From NCBI RefSeq assembly GCF_022267515.1, contig NZ_JAKFGB010000020.1:124001-188000 (forward strand): a stretch of DNA of 64,000 nt, written 5' to 3'. Made by a program: the position numbers and the translations under genes. The stretch is from Rubinisphaera margarita (lineage in GTDB: Bacteria > Planctomycetota > Planctomycetia > Planctomycetales > Planctomycetaceae). Below the pieces are notes generated by a model, which searched no databases, was not told the DNA's origin, and saw only the letters and a list, made by a program, of their open reading frames with translations. This document shows positions 1 to 9,932 of the stretch, piece by piece (the first letter of the stretch is position 1; every line of letters starts with the position of its first letter).

Positions 1-1
1 C

Positions 2-886
2 GTCAAGGCTCCGGGCTATGGCGACCGCCGCAAGGCAATGCTGGAAGACCTCGCAATTCTGACCAAGGGAACCGCCCTGTTCAAAGATCTGGGTGTGAAC
101 CTCGAAACGGTCGAAGTGAAGGATCTCGGCGTCGCCAAGAAGATCCTGATCAGCTCCGACAAAACGACCGTCATCGAAGGGGCCGGTTCGAAGGCTTCGA
201 TCGAAGGTCGTGCCGAACAGATTCGCCGCGAGATCGAAGCGACCGATTCGGAGTACGATCGTGAGAAGCTGCAGGAGCGTCTGGCCAAACTGGCTGGCGG
301 CGTCGCTCAGATTCGCGTCGGAGCAGCGACTGAAACCGAAATGAAGGAAAAGAAGGACCTCGTCGACGACGCACTGGCTGCGACCCGTGCCGCCATCGAA
401 GAAGGCGTGGTTCCCGGCGGCGGAACAGCTCTGCTGCGTTGTCGCGATGCCGTTCAGGGGCTGAAGCTCAAGGGTGACGAAGCTCTGGGAGCTCAGCTGG
501 TCGAAGGCGTGCTGGAAATGCCGCTGCGGAAGATCGCTGAAAACGCCGGCCAGGACGGTTCTGTTGTTGCCAACCGTGTCCGCAAGGGTAAGGGCAAGGC
601 CTACGGCTACGATGCTCTGAACGATCGCTACGGCGATATGTATGAGTTCGGTGTCGTCGATCCCGCCAAGGTGGTTCGCACCGCTCTGCAGAACGCATCG
701 AGCGTCGCTTCGCTGCTGATGACCACCGACTCGATCGTCGTCGATGCACCGGCTCCGGAAGCCGATCACCATGACGACCATCATCACGACATGGGCGGCG
801 GAATGCCGGGCATGGGCGGTATGGGTGGCATGGGTGGAATGCCAGGTATGGGTGGCATGCCGGGCATGGGCGGCATGGGCTTCTAG
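2..886 (+). CDS. groL: Chaperonin GroEL, C-terminal part (cut by window edge)
   Basis: This is the last 294 residues of a 60-kDa chaperonin; its start lies left of the window. It opens in the apical domain at the family motif VKAPGYGDRRKAML and runs through the equatorial segment EEGVVPGGGTALLR. The Asp of LVDDALAATRAA matches the catalytic Asp398 of E. coli GroEL. The C-terminus carries the flexible Gly-Met tail typical of housekeeping GroEL, here unusually long (from about position 791) and preceded by a His/Asp-rich patch at 764-789 (DHHDDHHHD) that could bind metal. It is the first gene of a groEL-groES-groEL set. The identity is certain; whether it is the essential or the accessory copy is inferred from the tail. 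Confidence 0.97.
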   Translation, partial: VKAPGYGDRRKAMLEDLAILTKGTALFKDLGVNLETVEVKDLGVAKKILISSDKTTVIEGAGSKASIEGRAEQIRREIEATDSEYDREKLQERLAKLAGGVAQIRVGAATETEMKEKKDLVDDALAATRAAIEEGVVPGGGTALLRCRDAVQGLKLKGDEALGAQLVEGVLEMPLRKIAENAGQDGSVVANRVRKGKGKAYGYDALNDRYGDMYEFGVVDPAKVVRTALQNASSVASLLMTTDSIVVDAPAPEADHHDDHHHDMGGGMPGMGGMGGMGGMPGMGGMPGMGGMGF

Positions 887-896
887 GCTCGTGAAA

Positions 897-931
897 GAGC
901 GATGACACTGGCAGAGCCAGTGTCATCGCTC
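897..931. terminator. Perfect 16-bp hairpin after groEL
   Basis: Arms 897-912 and 916-931 (GAGCGATGACACTGGC and its complement) are separated by three bases. The hairpin starts 10 bp after the groEL stop. There is no T-run, so it may attenuate transcription or stabilise the mRNA 3' end rather than act as a classic terminator. Its core, CACTGGC-aga-GCCAGTG, recurs at 953-969, which points to a REP-like element. Confidence 0.6.
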
Positions 932-952
932 CGAAGTCAGGGGGTTCCGTCG

Positions 953-969
953 CACTGGCGGAGCCAGTG
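953..969. repeat. Second CACTGGC-GCCAGTG hairpin
   Basis: CACTGGC (953-959), gga, GCCAGTG (963-969) is the same core as the longer hairpin at 897-931, and sits in the leader of groES. Two copies in 70 bp suggest a small palindromic repeat family. Confidence 0.5.
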
Positions 970-1059
970 GCGTCCCACCAGTAAGAACACAGAATCAACG
1001 GTTCTCGCGGGAACCAATTCGAATAAAAGTCAAAAGTAAATCCTAGAGGAGTTCTTTCA

Positions 1060-1347
1060 ATGCAGTTGAATCCACTTGATGACCGTGTCGTTGTGCAGCC
1101 TGTTGAAGCTGAAGAAGTGACCGCTGGCGGTATCGTGCTGCCAGATTCGGCCAAGGAAAAGCCGCAGCGCGGCAAGGTTGTTGCTGTCGGTCCAGGTCGT
1201 CTGCTCGAAAGTGGCGAACGTTGTGCCGTGGCTGTCGCCAAGGGTGACGAAGTTCTGTATGGCAAGTACGGCGGGACCGACATCGAAGTCGAAGGCACCG
1301 AGTACAAGATTCTCCGGGAAAGCGACATCCTGGCCAAGGTTGTCTAG
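1060..1347 (+). CDS. groES: Co-chaperonin GroES (Cpn10)
   Basis: A 95-residue GroES, the usual length. It caps the GroEL ring in the cytosol and closes the folding chamber. The start PLDDRVVVQPVE, the mobile loop around residues 18-30 (EEVTAGGIVLP) that contacts GroEL, and the end EYKILRESDILAKV all match the family. A purine-rich ribosome site (TAGAGGAG) lies about 8 bp before the ATG. It sits between two groEL genes, 173 bp after the first and 151 bp before the second, so it may serve both rings. No CIRCE operator (TTAGCACTC-N9-GAGTGCTAA) is visible upstream; if one exists it must lie before the first groEL. Confidence 0.97.
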   Translation: MQLNPLDDRVVVQPVEAEEVTAGGIVLPDSAKEKPQRGKVVAVGPGRLLESGERCAVAVAKGDEVLYGKYGGTDIEVEGTEYKILRESDILAKVV

Positions 1348-1362
1348 TCGACATCGCTCAAG

Positions 1363-1392
1363 GGCATCCACCGGTCAACTGCGGTGGATGCC
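1363..1392. terminator. Hairpin between groES and the second groEL
   Basis: GGCATCCACCG (1363-1373) pairs perfectly with CGGTGGATGCC (1382-1392) across an 8-nt loop. No T-run follows. It may be an mRNA processing or attenuation element separating groES from the next groEL. Confidence 0.5.
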
Positions 1393-1498
1393 TCTCCAGG
1401 CCTGTCGCTATTCCAGGTTGTGCGAGAACTGTTCATCGAAAAAAACAAACGCCGGTCCCGCTTAAACGCTCCGGCGGTGCACATTGAGGAGATACAAC

Positions 1499-3109
<1,611 letters not shown>

Positions 3110-3204
3110 ATCGGACAGTGTTCGCAAATCACCTCGGGGCGGAAGCCCGCCCATGTGCTGCCACGCGAACACGGTCTGTTGAGGAACTCACCGGAAGTAA
3201 CGGG

Positions 3205-3236
3205 AAGGGTCATCGCGTTCCGATGACCCTTTTTTT
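3205..3236 (+). terminator. Rho-independent terminator after the groE genes
   Basis: AAGGGTCATCG (3205-3215), loop cgttc, CGATGACCCTT (3221-3231), then a run of T to 3236. A perfect stem plus T-run closes the groEL-groES-groEL unit before dnaJ. Confidence 0.9.
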
Positions 3237-3338
3237 CTGAATTAGAAAGGGTCCTCCCCCGCTGAGAATGATTGGGCAACTGCGCTGTGCAGGATCAACG
3301 GATTTCAGCGGGCGGCTCAGCCCCGAATGAGATAAGCG

Positions 3339-4475
3339 ATGATGGTCGATAAGCGAGATTACTACGAAGTACTCGGAGTCGAACGGACGGCGACGATAGA
3401 GGAAATCAAGAAGGCTTACCGGAAGATCGCGGTGAAGAATCATCCGGACCGTAATCCGGGCGATGATGAAGCCGTCGAACGCTTCAAGGAAGCTTCCGAA
3501 GCCTACGATGCTCTGAGCAATCAGGAGAAGCGGGCCCGTTACGACCGGTACGGGCACGCGGGGATGGGGGCCGGCGGAGCAGGCGGCAGCCAGTTCCACG
3601 ACATTCAGGACATCTTCGACGCATTCGGCGATTTCTTCGGCGGGGGCGGTCGCAGTCGTTCCCGTTCACGTGGGCCGGCACGCGGCGATCATCTCCAGGT
3701 TCGTCTCACACTCGATCTTCTCGAAGCGGCCAAGGGCTGTACGAAAACCGTCAAAGTCAAACGGAATTCGCTCTGCCACACCTGCGATGGCAGCGGCGCG
3801 AAACCGGGGACCAAGCCGGTCACCTGCGAATATTGCGGTGGAGCAGGGCAGGTCGTTCAGAGTCAGGGATTCTTTCGGGTCCAGACCACCTGTCCCAATT
3901 GCGGAGGCCAGGGAACGGTCATCGAAGAGAAGTGTCAGACCTGCTGGGGCAGCGGATTCGAGTCGGAACACGTCGAACTTGAAGTCAAGATTCCGGCTGG
4001 AGTCGATACCGGCATGCAGCTGTGTCTCCGGGGGGAAGGCAACCCGGGGCGCGGCGGTGGACCGCGGGGCGATCTGTTCGTGCAGATTCAGGTTCGTGAT
4101 CATCCCCTGTTTCAACGAGAAGGAACGCATCTGATCTGCCGGGTGCCGATTACGTTCTCTCAGGCTGCTCTCGGAACCGAAATTGAGATTCCGGTTCTCG
4201 ATGGCAAAACCAAGCTCAACATTCCGGCCGGTACGCAGCCGAACGACACCATTCGACTGCAGGGACGGGGAATTCCCGATCCGCAAACAGGCCGAGTGGG
4301 CGATTTACATGTGGAGTTGAACATCGAGGTCCCGAAGAAATTGAACGCTGAGCAGCAGCAACTGCTGCGGGAACTGGCCGAGCACGACCACGTTCACGTT
4401 TCGGCTCAGCGGAAAACATTTTGGGACCACGTCAAGGAATTCGTGAACTGGGACGCTGACGAAGACGCCAGCTGA
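3339..4475 (+). CDS. dnaJ: Chaperone protein DnaJ (type I)
   Basis: A full-length 378-residue type I J-protein that delivers unfolded clients to DnaK and stimulates its ATPase. The J domain is at residues 6-70 with HPD at 35-37. A Gly/Phe-rich linker spans about 76-117 and ends in an Arg-Ser run. Four zinc repeats follow: C146-C149, C163-C166, C185-C188 and C199-C202; the last reads CQTCWGSG. The C-terminal substrate domains follow (GDLFVQIQVRDHPLFQREG). ATGATG gives two possible starts, 3339 or 3342. grpE follows 33 bp later, so the two are probably co-transcribed. No dnaK is in the window. Confidence 0.97.
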   Translation: MMVDKRDYYEVLGVERTATIEEIKKAYRKIAVKNHPDRNPGDDEAVERFKEASEAYDALSNQEKRARYDRYGHAGMGAGGAGGSQFHDIQDIFDAFGDFFGGGGRSRSRSRGPARGDHLQVRLTLDLLEAAKGCTKTVKVKRNSLCHTCDGSGAKPGTKPVTCEYCGGAGQVVQSQGFFRVQTTCPNCGGQGTVIEEKCQTCWGSGFESEHVELEVKIPAGVDTGMQLCLRGEGNPGRGGGPRGDLFVQIQVRDHPLFQREGTHLICRVPITFSQAALGTEIEIPVLDGKTKLNIPAGTQPNDTIRLQGRGIPDPQTGRVGDLHVELNIEVPKKLNAEQQQLLRELAEHDHVHVSAQRKTFWDHVKEFVNWDADEDAS

Positions 4476-4508
4476 TCCATTGAAATAGAGATAACGGGAG
4501 TAGAAATC

Positions 4509-5111
4509 ATGGCGCAGGATGTTGAGCGCAATGACGATCCAGGCGACGAACAGCAGTCCGCGGACGGGCAACACGCCGGTGATGAGACGGCCCAGGACGT
4601 GCACGTTGAGAATGCCGGGGCAGAGGGCGACGAAACGGTGGCATTGAGTTTACAGATCGCGGACCTGCAGGCGGAACTGGCGGAGATGGAAAACCGTCTG
4701 GCCCGCTCTCACGCGGAGCTCGCGAACTTCCGTCGCCGGGCCGCCAACGAGTCCGAGCAGTTCCGGAGATACGAGGGGATCAATCTGATCCGTGATCTGC
4801 TGCCGACGATCGACAACCTTCGTCGCGCCGCCCAGGCCGCTGAGCAGGCTTCAAGCATTGAAGACCTGAAGACCGGGGTCGACATGGTCACGCGCCAGCT
4901 GATCGAAACGCTCGGCCGCCATCAGGTGGAGCGAATTCCCGCGGAAGGCGAAGCGTTCGATCCCAACCAGCACGAAGCGGTTCAACAGTTACCGTCCGAC
5001 GATGTTCCCGCCATGCACGTCATGCAGGAACTCGAAACCGGCTACCGGTTACACGACCGGATTGTCCGTCCGGCCAAGGTGATCGTCTCGACGGGACCTG
5101 CCCAGGGCTGA
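4509..5111 (+). CDS. grpE: Nucleotide exchange factor GrpE
   Basis: A 200-residue GrpE, the ADP/ATP exchange factor for DnaK. The N-terminus (1-40) is acidic and probably disordered. A long coiled-coil follows (about 45-85: LQAELAEMENRLARSHAELA, then NFRRRAANE), which forms the dimer. The C-terminal beta domain has the family end HVMQELETGYRLHDRIVRPA and KVIVS. It follows dnaJ in the same direction, consistent with a DnaK co-chaperone operon. The ribosome site is weak (GGGAGTAGAAATC before the ATG). Confidence 0.95.
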   Translation: MAQDVERNDDPGDEQQSADGQHAGDETAQDVHVENAGAEGDETVALSLQIADLQAELAEMENRLARSHAELANFRRRAANESEQFRRYEGINLIRDLLPTIDNLRRAAQAAEQASSIEDLKTGVDMVTRQLIETLGRHQVERIPAEGEAFDPNQHEAVQQLPSDDVPAMHVMQELETGYRLHDRIVRPAKVIVSTGPAQG

Positions 5112-5210
5112 CCGACTGCATACAATTGGTTTGATCTCCCGCGGTGGTGCTACTGGACCAGTCCACTGCGGCGAGATTTTTCTCTCACAACTGTTTCGCG
5201 AGAAGCACGA

Positions 5211-5522
5211 ATGCCGACTTATGACTATATCTGTGGTGCCTGCAGTCACACGTGGGAACTCTTTCAGTCCATCAAGGCCTCGCCGGTTCGCAAGTGTCCG
5301 GAATGTGGCAAAATGAAAGCCAAACGCCAGATCGGGACCGGGGCGGGTGTCATTTTCAAAGGGTCCGGCTTCTACCAGACCGATTATCGCAGCGATTCCT
5401 ATAAAAAAGGAGCCGAGGCTGCCAAGAAGTCTGAATCGACGACCAGCGACTCTTGGACCAAGTCGGAGTCCAAGGCGGAATCGAAGCCGAGCAGTTCAGA
5501 AAGCTCAAAGAAGAGCGACTGA
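5211..5522 (+). CDS. FmdB-like zinc ribbon protein
   Basis: A 103-residue protein starting MPTYDYICGACSHTWE, the hallmark of the FmdB/CxxC_CXXC_SSSS putative regulator family. One zinc ribbon is formed by C8-C11 and C29-C32. After GFYQTDYRS the C-terminus (about 65-103) is a Ser/Lys/Glu-rich, probably disordered tail. The exact function of the family is not established; it was named from formamidase regulation. It lies 3 bp before yacG, so the two zinc proteins and the next gene look like an operon. Confidence 0.85.
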   Translation: MPTYDYICGACSHTWELFQSIKASPVRKCPECGKMKAKRQIGTGAGVIFKGSGFYQTDYRSDSYKKGAEAAKKSESTTSDSWTKSESKAESKPSSSESSKKSD

Positions 5523-5525
5523 TTT

Positions 5526-5768
5526 ATGATCAAACCACTCACGTGTCCGGTCTGCCGCAAATCGTTGCCTCCTCAGGTAACCGATAAGACGGAAACATTC
5601 CCGTTCTGCAGCGAACGGTGTCGCAACGTCGACCTGTTCCGCTGGTCGGAAGGAAAGTATTCGATCGTCGAAGATCTGACAGACCGGCCGGATGTGGTCG
5701 AGAAGCATCTCGAAGAACTTGAGCAGGCATTCGACGAAGACGTGCCCGATGAGGGAGAGGGCTGGTGA
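5526..5768 (+). CDS. yacG: DNA gyrase inhibitor YacG
   Basis: An 80-residue zinc protein with C7-C10 and C28-C32 and the family core FPFCSERCRNVDLFRWSEGK. E. coli YacG binds GyrB and blocks DNA binding by gyrase. The acidic tail is typical. It sits 3 bp after the FmdB-like gene, and its TGA overlaps the GTG start of the next gene (GTGA at 5765-5768), so translation is probably coupled. Confidence 0.9.
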   Translation: MIKPLTCPVCRKSLPPQVTDKTETFPFCSERCRNVDLFRWSEGKYSIVEDLTDRPDVVEKHLEELEQAFDEDVPDEGEGW

Positions 5769-6508
5769 TTGAACCGGGCGAAGGGCGAATTCTCATCGTC
5801 TGCGCCATTCGGCTGGAGTTCAATCGATTCTGCAGGCTGCTCCATGGGTGTCGCCGCGATCGGGATGGCGATCTGATCTGGGCGAGTGGTCAATGGCGAG
5901 GAAATCCGGTCGTCGTCTTCCTGACGGGCGTCGGAGCAGAGAACGTCACGTCCCGGCTCCCTCAGATGCTCCAACGATTCCCGATACGTCTGGCGATTGT
6001 CGCCGGACTTTGCGGCGGGATCTCGGACGATGTTGTCAAAAGCCGAGCTTACGTGCCGCGACTGCTGCGGAATCTCACCGATCGGGAAGCAATTGCTCAG
6101 CCGCTCGCCAATGCCGTCGAACTTCCTCGGTGCACGTCTCTGGTGACGGTCCCTCAGGCAATCACGTCGGTTGCAGACAAGCAGAAGTTGCACGAGGAGA
6201 GCGGTGCTTCCATGGTCGATATGGAAGCCTTTGCCGCGGCTCGGATTCTTCAGGCCGGAGGCGTCCCCTGGCTCGTCCTCAAGGCAGTCAGCGATGATGC
6301 TCAAACGGCGATCGAACCGCGCATCGCCCGTCTGCTGCAGCCTGATGGCAGCGTGAAAATCAACGCTCTGTTCTGGCTACTGCTGACACATCCGTCGTTG
6401 CTTCGGGATCTGATCGAGCTGGGAAAAAGCAGCACCGGAGCGATGGACGCGTTGCTGCAGGCGGTGCGTCAGCTGCTTGCCGGTCAGGTCTCCGCCTCTT
6501 CTGGCTGA
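5765..6508 (+). CDS. Nucleoside phosphorylase-superfamily protein
   Basis: A 247-residue protein with the phosphorylase/MTA-SAH nucleosidase fold: N-terminal ILIVCAIRLEFNRF, TGVGAENV near residue 58, AGLCGGI, and the purine-site motif ASMVDMEAFAAARI followed by LKAVSDDA (catalytic Asp). The arrangement resembles the hopanoid-associated phosphorylases (HpnG-like), but no hopanoid genes are nearby, so substrate and pathway stay open. The start is GTG 5765, overlapping the yacG stop. The C-terminal 45 residues are helical and extend past the core. Confidence 0.75.
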   Translation: MIEPGEGRILIVCAIRLEFNRFCRLLHGCRRDRDGDLIWASGQWRGNPVVVFLTGVGAENVTSRLPQMLQRFPIRLAIVAGLCGGISDDVVKSRAYVPRLLRNLTDREAIAQPLANAVELPRCTSLVTVPQAITSVADKQKLHEESGASMVDMEAFAAARILQAGGVPWLVLKAVSDDAQTAIEPRIARLLQPDGSVKINALFWLLLTHPSLLRDLIELGKSSTGAMDALLQAVRQLLAGQVSASSG

Positions 6509-6572
6509 ATGACTTTCTGGCTGGCCGTCAATTTGAGACAATACGATCGTTCACGAGGTTCTGGAGGTTAAG

Positions 6573-7445
6573 ATGGCAAAGCAGGTGCAGGACTGTCTAC
6601 GGGAGTGGATTTGCTCACGGGTGGATGAACCGGTTGTCTCGTGGATCGATGAGACGACGCAGAGGATCTCCGATGGGGATCTGAAGCAGCTTTATCTGCG
6701 GTTCGGTCTGGCGGCTCGGAAGGTGCCGAAGCTGGACCTCAACCCGAGTGAAGATGAGCTGGCCTCGGCGGAAGCAGTCCGTCCCGGCTGGAAGCCCGGG
6801 AACTGGAGTCTGCTCGATGCGGTCCGGACTCTGTTTGTGCTTTCGATTCCCGCGACCGATGAGCAGCAGTACGTGGCGACACTTGACCGGCTGTTCGCGG
6901 CAGGGGAGGTTCATGAGCTGGTGGCACTCTATCAGGCGTTGCCCCTTTATCCCTTTCCGACTGCGCATGTGAACCGCACCGGCGAAGGAATCCGCACGAA
7001 CATGCGGAGCGTGTTCTGCTCGGTCGCCCATCGCAACGTCTATCCATCGGAGCAACTTCCGGAAGGTCTCTGGAATCAGATGGTGTTGAAGTGCCTGTTC
7101 GTCGAAGCGAGTCTGTTTCCGGTCGTCGGCCTGGAGGAGCGGAACAATGTGACGCTGTCGCAGATGCTCAGCGACTATGCTCACGAACGCTGGGCCGCCC
7201 GACGAACGGTCCATCCGGAACTCTGGCGGTGTGTCGATATCGATCGCTATGAACCCGCAGCGGCGGATCTGGAACGAGTCCTGACCGAAGGCAACGACGT
7301 TGAGAAGCAAGCCGCCGCTCTGGCTCTGAAAGATCGGACGTCTCCAGCTGCTCAAAAACTTCGAGAAGCGAATCCCGAACTCATGGCGAAGGTCAACTCG
7401 AGTGAAGTGACGTGGGAAACGGTCTATCACCAGCTGTTTGACTGA
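6573..7445 (+). CDS. eboA: EboA-domain protein, without other ebo genes
   Basis: A 290-residue protein matching the EboA family: central LYQALPLYPFPTAHVNRTGE, GIRTNMRSVF, HRNVYPSEQL, WNQMVLKCLFVE, and DYAHERWAARRTVHPELWR near residue 215. In cyanobacteria and other bacteria eboA lies in the eboABCDEF operon with a UbiA-like prenyltransferase (EboC), linked to export or processing of precursors such as the scytonemin monomer. None of eboB-F is within this window: the upstream gene is a phosphorylase and the downstream gene is convergent. The ribosome site GGAGG lies about 5 bp before the ATG. The molecular function of EboA is unknown. Confidence 0.8.
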   Translation: MAKQVQDCLREWICSRVDEPVVSWIDETTQRISDGDLKQLYLRFGLAARKVPKLDLNPSEDELASAEAVRPGWKPGNWSLLDAVRTLFVLSIPATDEQQYVATLDRLFAAGEVHELVALYQALPLYPFPTAHVNRTGEGIRTNMRSVFCSVAHRNVYPSEQLPEGLWNQMVLKCLFVEASLFPVVGLEERNNVTLSQMLSDYAHERWAARRTVHPELWRCVDIDRYEPAAADLERVLTEGNDVEKQAAALALKDRTSPAAQKLREANPELMAKVNSSEVTWETVYHQLFD

Positions 7446-7510
7446 TCCGCTTTGGCGCAGTGCCCGCATGTCGTGGCAGGCCGGTTACCGAGACGAGAGG
7501 GCGTTGATCA

Positions 7511-8980
7511 CTACTGCGACGGCATAATTCGCAGGTTCGGGACGCGGGCGCGTTGGAGTTCTTTCTCGAGAGTCTGGTTGTTCTGGTCCGTCGTGCGGAC
7601 TTTCATGCCCGGCTCCAGAATGTCGAGATTGGTCATGATGACCTGATCGCCCGACTGCAGTCCCCCGGAAACCAGGCGAATCGACTGGATGTCGGTGACT
7701 TTTTCGATCGGTGCGTTCTGTACCTTGCCGTCGCGAACAATGAGTACGGAGTCGTCGATCACCGCATCTCGCGGGATGGGCACGACGTTGCGGTGCACGG
7801 GCCCCTCAATCTGCACGGTGACGAATGTGCCCGGCAGCAAGGGGGAATCGTATCGTTCGTTGTCGACGACAATGAAGACATCGACAGTTCGCGTTTCCAC
7901 ATCGGCGACAGGAGATGCGCGGGTGACCACGCCGATCCATTGCGCATCCCGTGTGCTGCGAGACGAGAGGATGGCCCGCGGATAATCTCCTTGTCGAATG
8001 CGCGGCACCAGTTTCAGGTAGTCGGTCATCGCCACGCCGATCGGAATCTCGACCTGCTGCGGGCTGGTCACTGTCACGAGGGGATCGCCGACGCGGACGT
8101 ACTGACCACGTTCAACATTGATGTCCGACAGCTGCCCGTCGATAGGCGACATGACAGCGGTCCGTGCGAGATCGAGTTTGGTGAGATCGAGATCGTTTCG
8201 CTGGGTCCGCTGGCGGGCTTCGATCTGGAGAATCTTTTGAGGCATCAGCGCGAGTTCGGTCTCGATCTGAACCCTGGCATCTTCGTATCGGCGGAGATCA
8301 AGTTCGGCCGTTGTCAGGTCGCTCGAACTGGCGATGCCCTGTTGGACGAGAGACTGTATCCGTTCGAACTCTTTCTGATAGGCCTCGAAGTTCTTGCGAG
8401 CGATCGCCAGACGCGTTTGCAGATTGGTCTGCTCCTGCTGGAGCCGGGCGAGCTCGGCTTCGTTTTCGTTGAGCAGATCCTCGGCCTGTTCGACTCGTTC
8501 CTGGTAGGTCTGGGGATCGATGCGGGCGATCAGGTCGCCTCCGGACGGACGGGACACGCCGTCCGTGCCGGTTTCAAAAGTCGCTGCGGTGACCTGTTGC
8601 CCGATCTTCAGCGGCTTCATCGTTTCCACGATTTCTCCCGCCACCTGAGCCGACAGGACCACTTCCTGCATGGCACGAGCGGTGCCAAACGCCGTGACGA
8701 GTTCCTGAACCGTTGCCGTTTCAGCCGCGAATGTCTGCACGGTCTGAATGCGTTCAACAGGCTCGGCCCGCTTGGGGGCTTCCCGCATCGAAGCGATCAG
8801 ATAGGTGACGAACAACCCGCCTGCCAAAAGCCCGACGACGAGAAGCACGGAAAGGAAGCCGCTCGCGATCCCGCCTCCCGAATGCGACTTTCGCGGGCGA
8901 GCCGGGGGGGACGGCTTTGCGTCCTCGTTCGTCGCGTCGTCGGCGGTGCCAGGAGATTCGGCGACCGTAGGATTATGCAC
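7511..8980 (-). CDS. RND/HlyD-type efflux periplasmic adaptor
   Basis: A membrane fusion protein that would link an inner-membrane pump to an outer-membrane channel. From GTG 8980 it is 489 residues; this start has AGAGGAC 6-7 bp upstream. A TTG at 9025 would add 15 residues without a good site. There is one transmembrane helix near residues 40-62 (SGFLSVLLVVGLLAGGLFV), then a split lipoyl domain (VLSAQVAGEIVE and VMSPIDGQLSDINVERGQYV) around a coiled-coil hairpin of about 110 residues (QAEDLLNENEAELARLQQEQ), a beta-barrel, and the membrane-proximal end. No pump or TolC-like gene is adjacent on either side, so it works with a distant partner or is an orphan. Confidence 0.88.
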   Translation of the reverse strand: MHNPTVAESPGTADDATNEDAKPSPPARPRKSHSGGGIASGFLSVLLVVGLLAGGLFVTYLIASMREAPKRAEPVERIQTVQTFAAETATVQELVTAFGTARAMQEVVLSAQVAGEIVETMKPLKIGQQVTAATFETGTDGVSRPSGGDLIARIDPQTYQERVEQAEDLLNENEAELARLQQEQTNLQTRLAIARKNFEAYQKEFERIQSLVQQGIASSSDLTTAELDLRRYEDARVQIETELALMPQKILQIEARQRTQRNDLDLTKLDLARTAVMSPIDGQLSDINVERGQYVRVGDPLVTVTSPQQVEIPIGVAMTDYLKLVPRIRQGDYPRAILSSRSTRDAQWIGVVTRASPVADVETRTVDVFIVVDNERYDSPLLPGTFVTVQIEGPVHRNVVPIPRDAVIDDSVLIVRDGKVQNAPIEKVTDIQSIRLVSGGLQSGDQVIMTNLDILEPGMKVRTTDQNNQTLEKELQRARVPNLRIMPSQ

Positions 8981-9077
8981 GGAAAAGTCCTCTGACCGGG
9001 TGGCAATGTCTGAATGGGCAGGCAAAATAGTCGCCTGATTATAGTCGTTTCCTGAGTTTCGTCAGTATCGAATTTTT

Positions 9078-9878
9078 ATGCGTGTATTACGGATCGACAA
9101 TCTGGAAGACGATCGACTGGCGGTCTATCGCGACGTGCGAAACAAGGCTTTGCCACGGCAATCGGGCTTGTTTGTCGCCGAAGGGTGGCGTGTGGTCGAC
9201 CGACTGCTGGACAGCGGAATCCCCGTGGAGTCGGTCCTGATCAGCGAGCGTCGAATTGACGCACTCGGTCCATTATTCGCTGAGCGGGCGACAGTGTTCG
9301 CGCTCGCACAGGCCGAAGCCGAGAAACTGGTCGGATACAACTTTCATTGCGGAGTGATGGCCTGTGCGAGACGGCCGGAGAATCGATCTCTCGAGTCGCT
9401 GACAGGCAACCCCGGTCTTATTCTCTGTTGCCCGCAAATGACTTCCCCCGACAACTTGGGTTCGCTGGCCAGGCTGGCTGCCGGGTTCGGCGCAGCCGGT
9501 TTGCTGCTGGGAGAGAGCTCGTCCGATCCGTGGTTGCGGCGGGTGGTGCGCGTCTCGATGGGAACGATCTTCGAGCTGCCGATTCGCGTGTCGCCAGATC
9601 TTCTGCGGGACCTGCTCGTTCTCCGCGAACAGAACTACTGTCTGCTCGGGGCGGAACTGACCGAGACCTCAAGGCCACTCGAATGCTTTGGTGATGACGG
9701 CTGGCGTTTGGACATGGTTCTGCTTCTGGGAAATGAAGCGGAGGGGATGCCGCCGGAATTTCTCGACATGCTTGACGCGACCTATCACATCGAAATGACG
9801 AACCAGGTCGACTCCATCAACGTCACGCACGCGGCGGCGGTTTTTCTTTATGAGATGACCCGCAAGGACAAAAAATAG
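9078..9878 (+). CDS. SpoU/TrmH-family RNA 2'-O-methyltransferase
   Basis: A 266-residue SPOUT methyltransferase that would transfer methyl from SAM to a ribose 2'-OH in rRNA or tRNA. An N-terminal substrate-binding domain is followed by knot motifs: motif 1 SPDNLGSLARLAAGFGA (about residues 124-140), motif 2 LLLGNEAEGMPPEF and motif 3 INVTHAAAVFLYEMTR. Motif 1 normally reads NxGxxxRtA with Arg; here NLGSLARLA keeps it. The exact RNA target cannot be read from sequence. It is divergent from the efflux adaptor; the 97-bp gap (8981-9077) should hold both promoters. Confidence 0.88.
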   Translation: MRVLRIDNLEDDRLAVYRDVRNKALPRQSGLFVAEGWRVVDRLLDSGIPVESVLISERRIDALGPLFAERATVFALAQAEAEKLVGYNFHCGVMACARRPENRSLESLTGNPGLILCCPQMTSPDNLGSLARLAAGFGAAGLLLGESSSDPWLRRVVRVSMGTIFELPIRVSPDLLRDLLVLREQNYCLLGAELTETSRPLECFGDDGWRLDMVLLLGNEAEGMPPEFLDMLDATYHIEMTNQVDSINVTHAAAVFLYEMTRKDKK

Positions 9879-9907
9879 GGCACCGCTGTCATCAGCGATG
9901 CCCTACC
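9877..9907. terminator. Hairpin between convergent genes
   Basis: TAGGGCAccGCTG pairs with CAGCGaTGCCCTA across a 4-nt loop, starting at the stop of the methyltransferase. It lies just before the end of the convergent exported-protein gene and may serve both. Confidence 0.6.
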
Positions 9908-9932
9908 GGAGCTAGCCCTTAAGAACAACGAA

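Noticed and set aside
7553..8995. 480-codon open frame opposite the efflux adaptor
   Set aside because: The minus strand carries a clear adaptor with membrane helix and lipoyl halves; the plus reading shows no family pattern.
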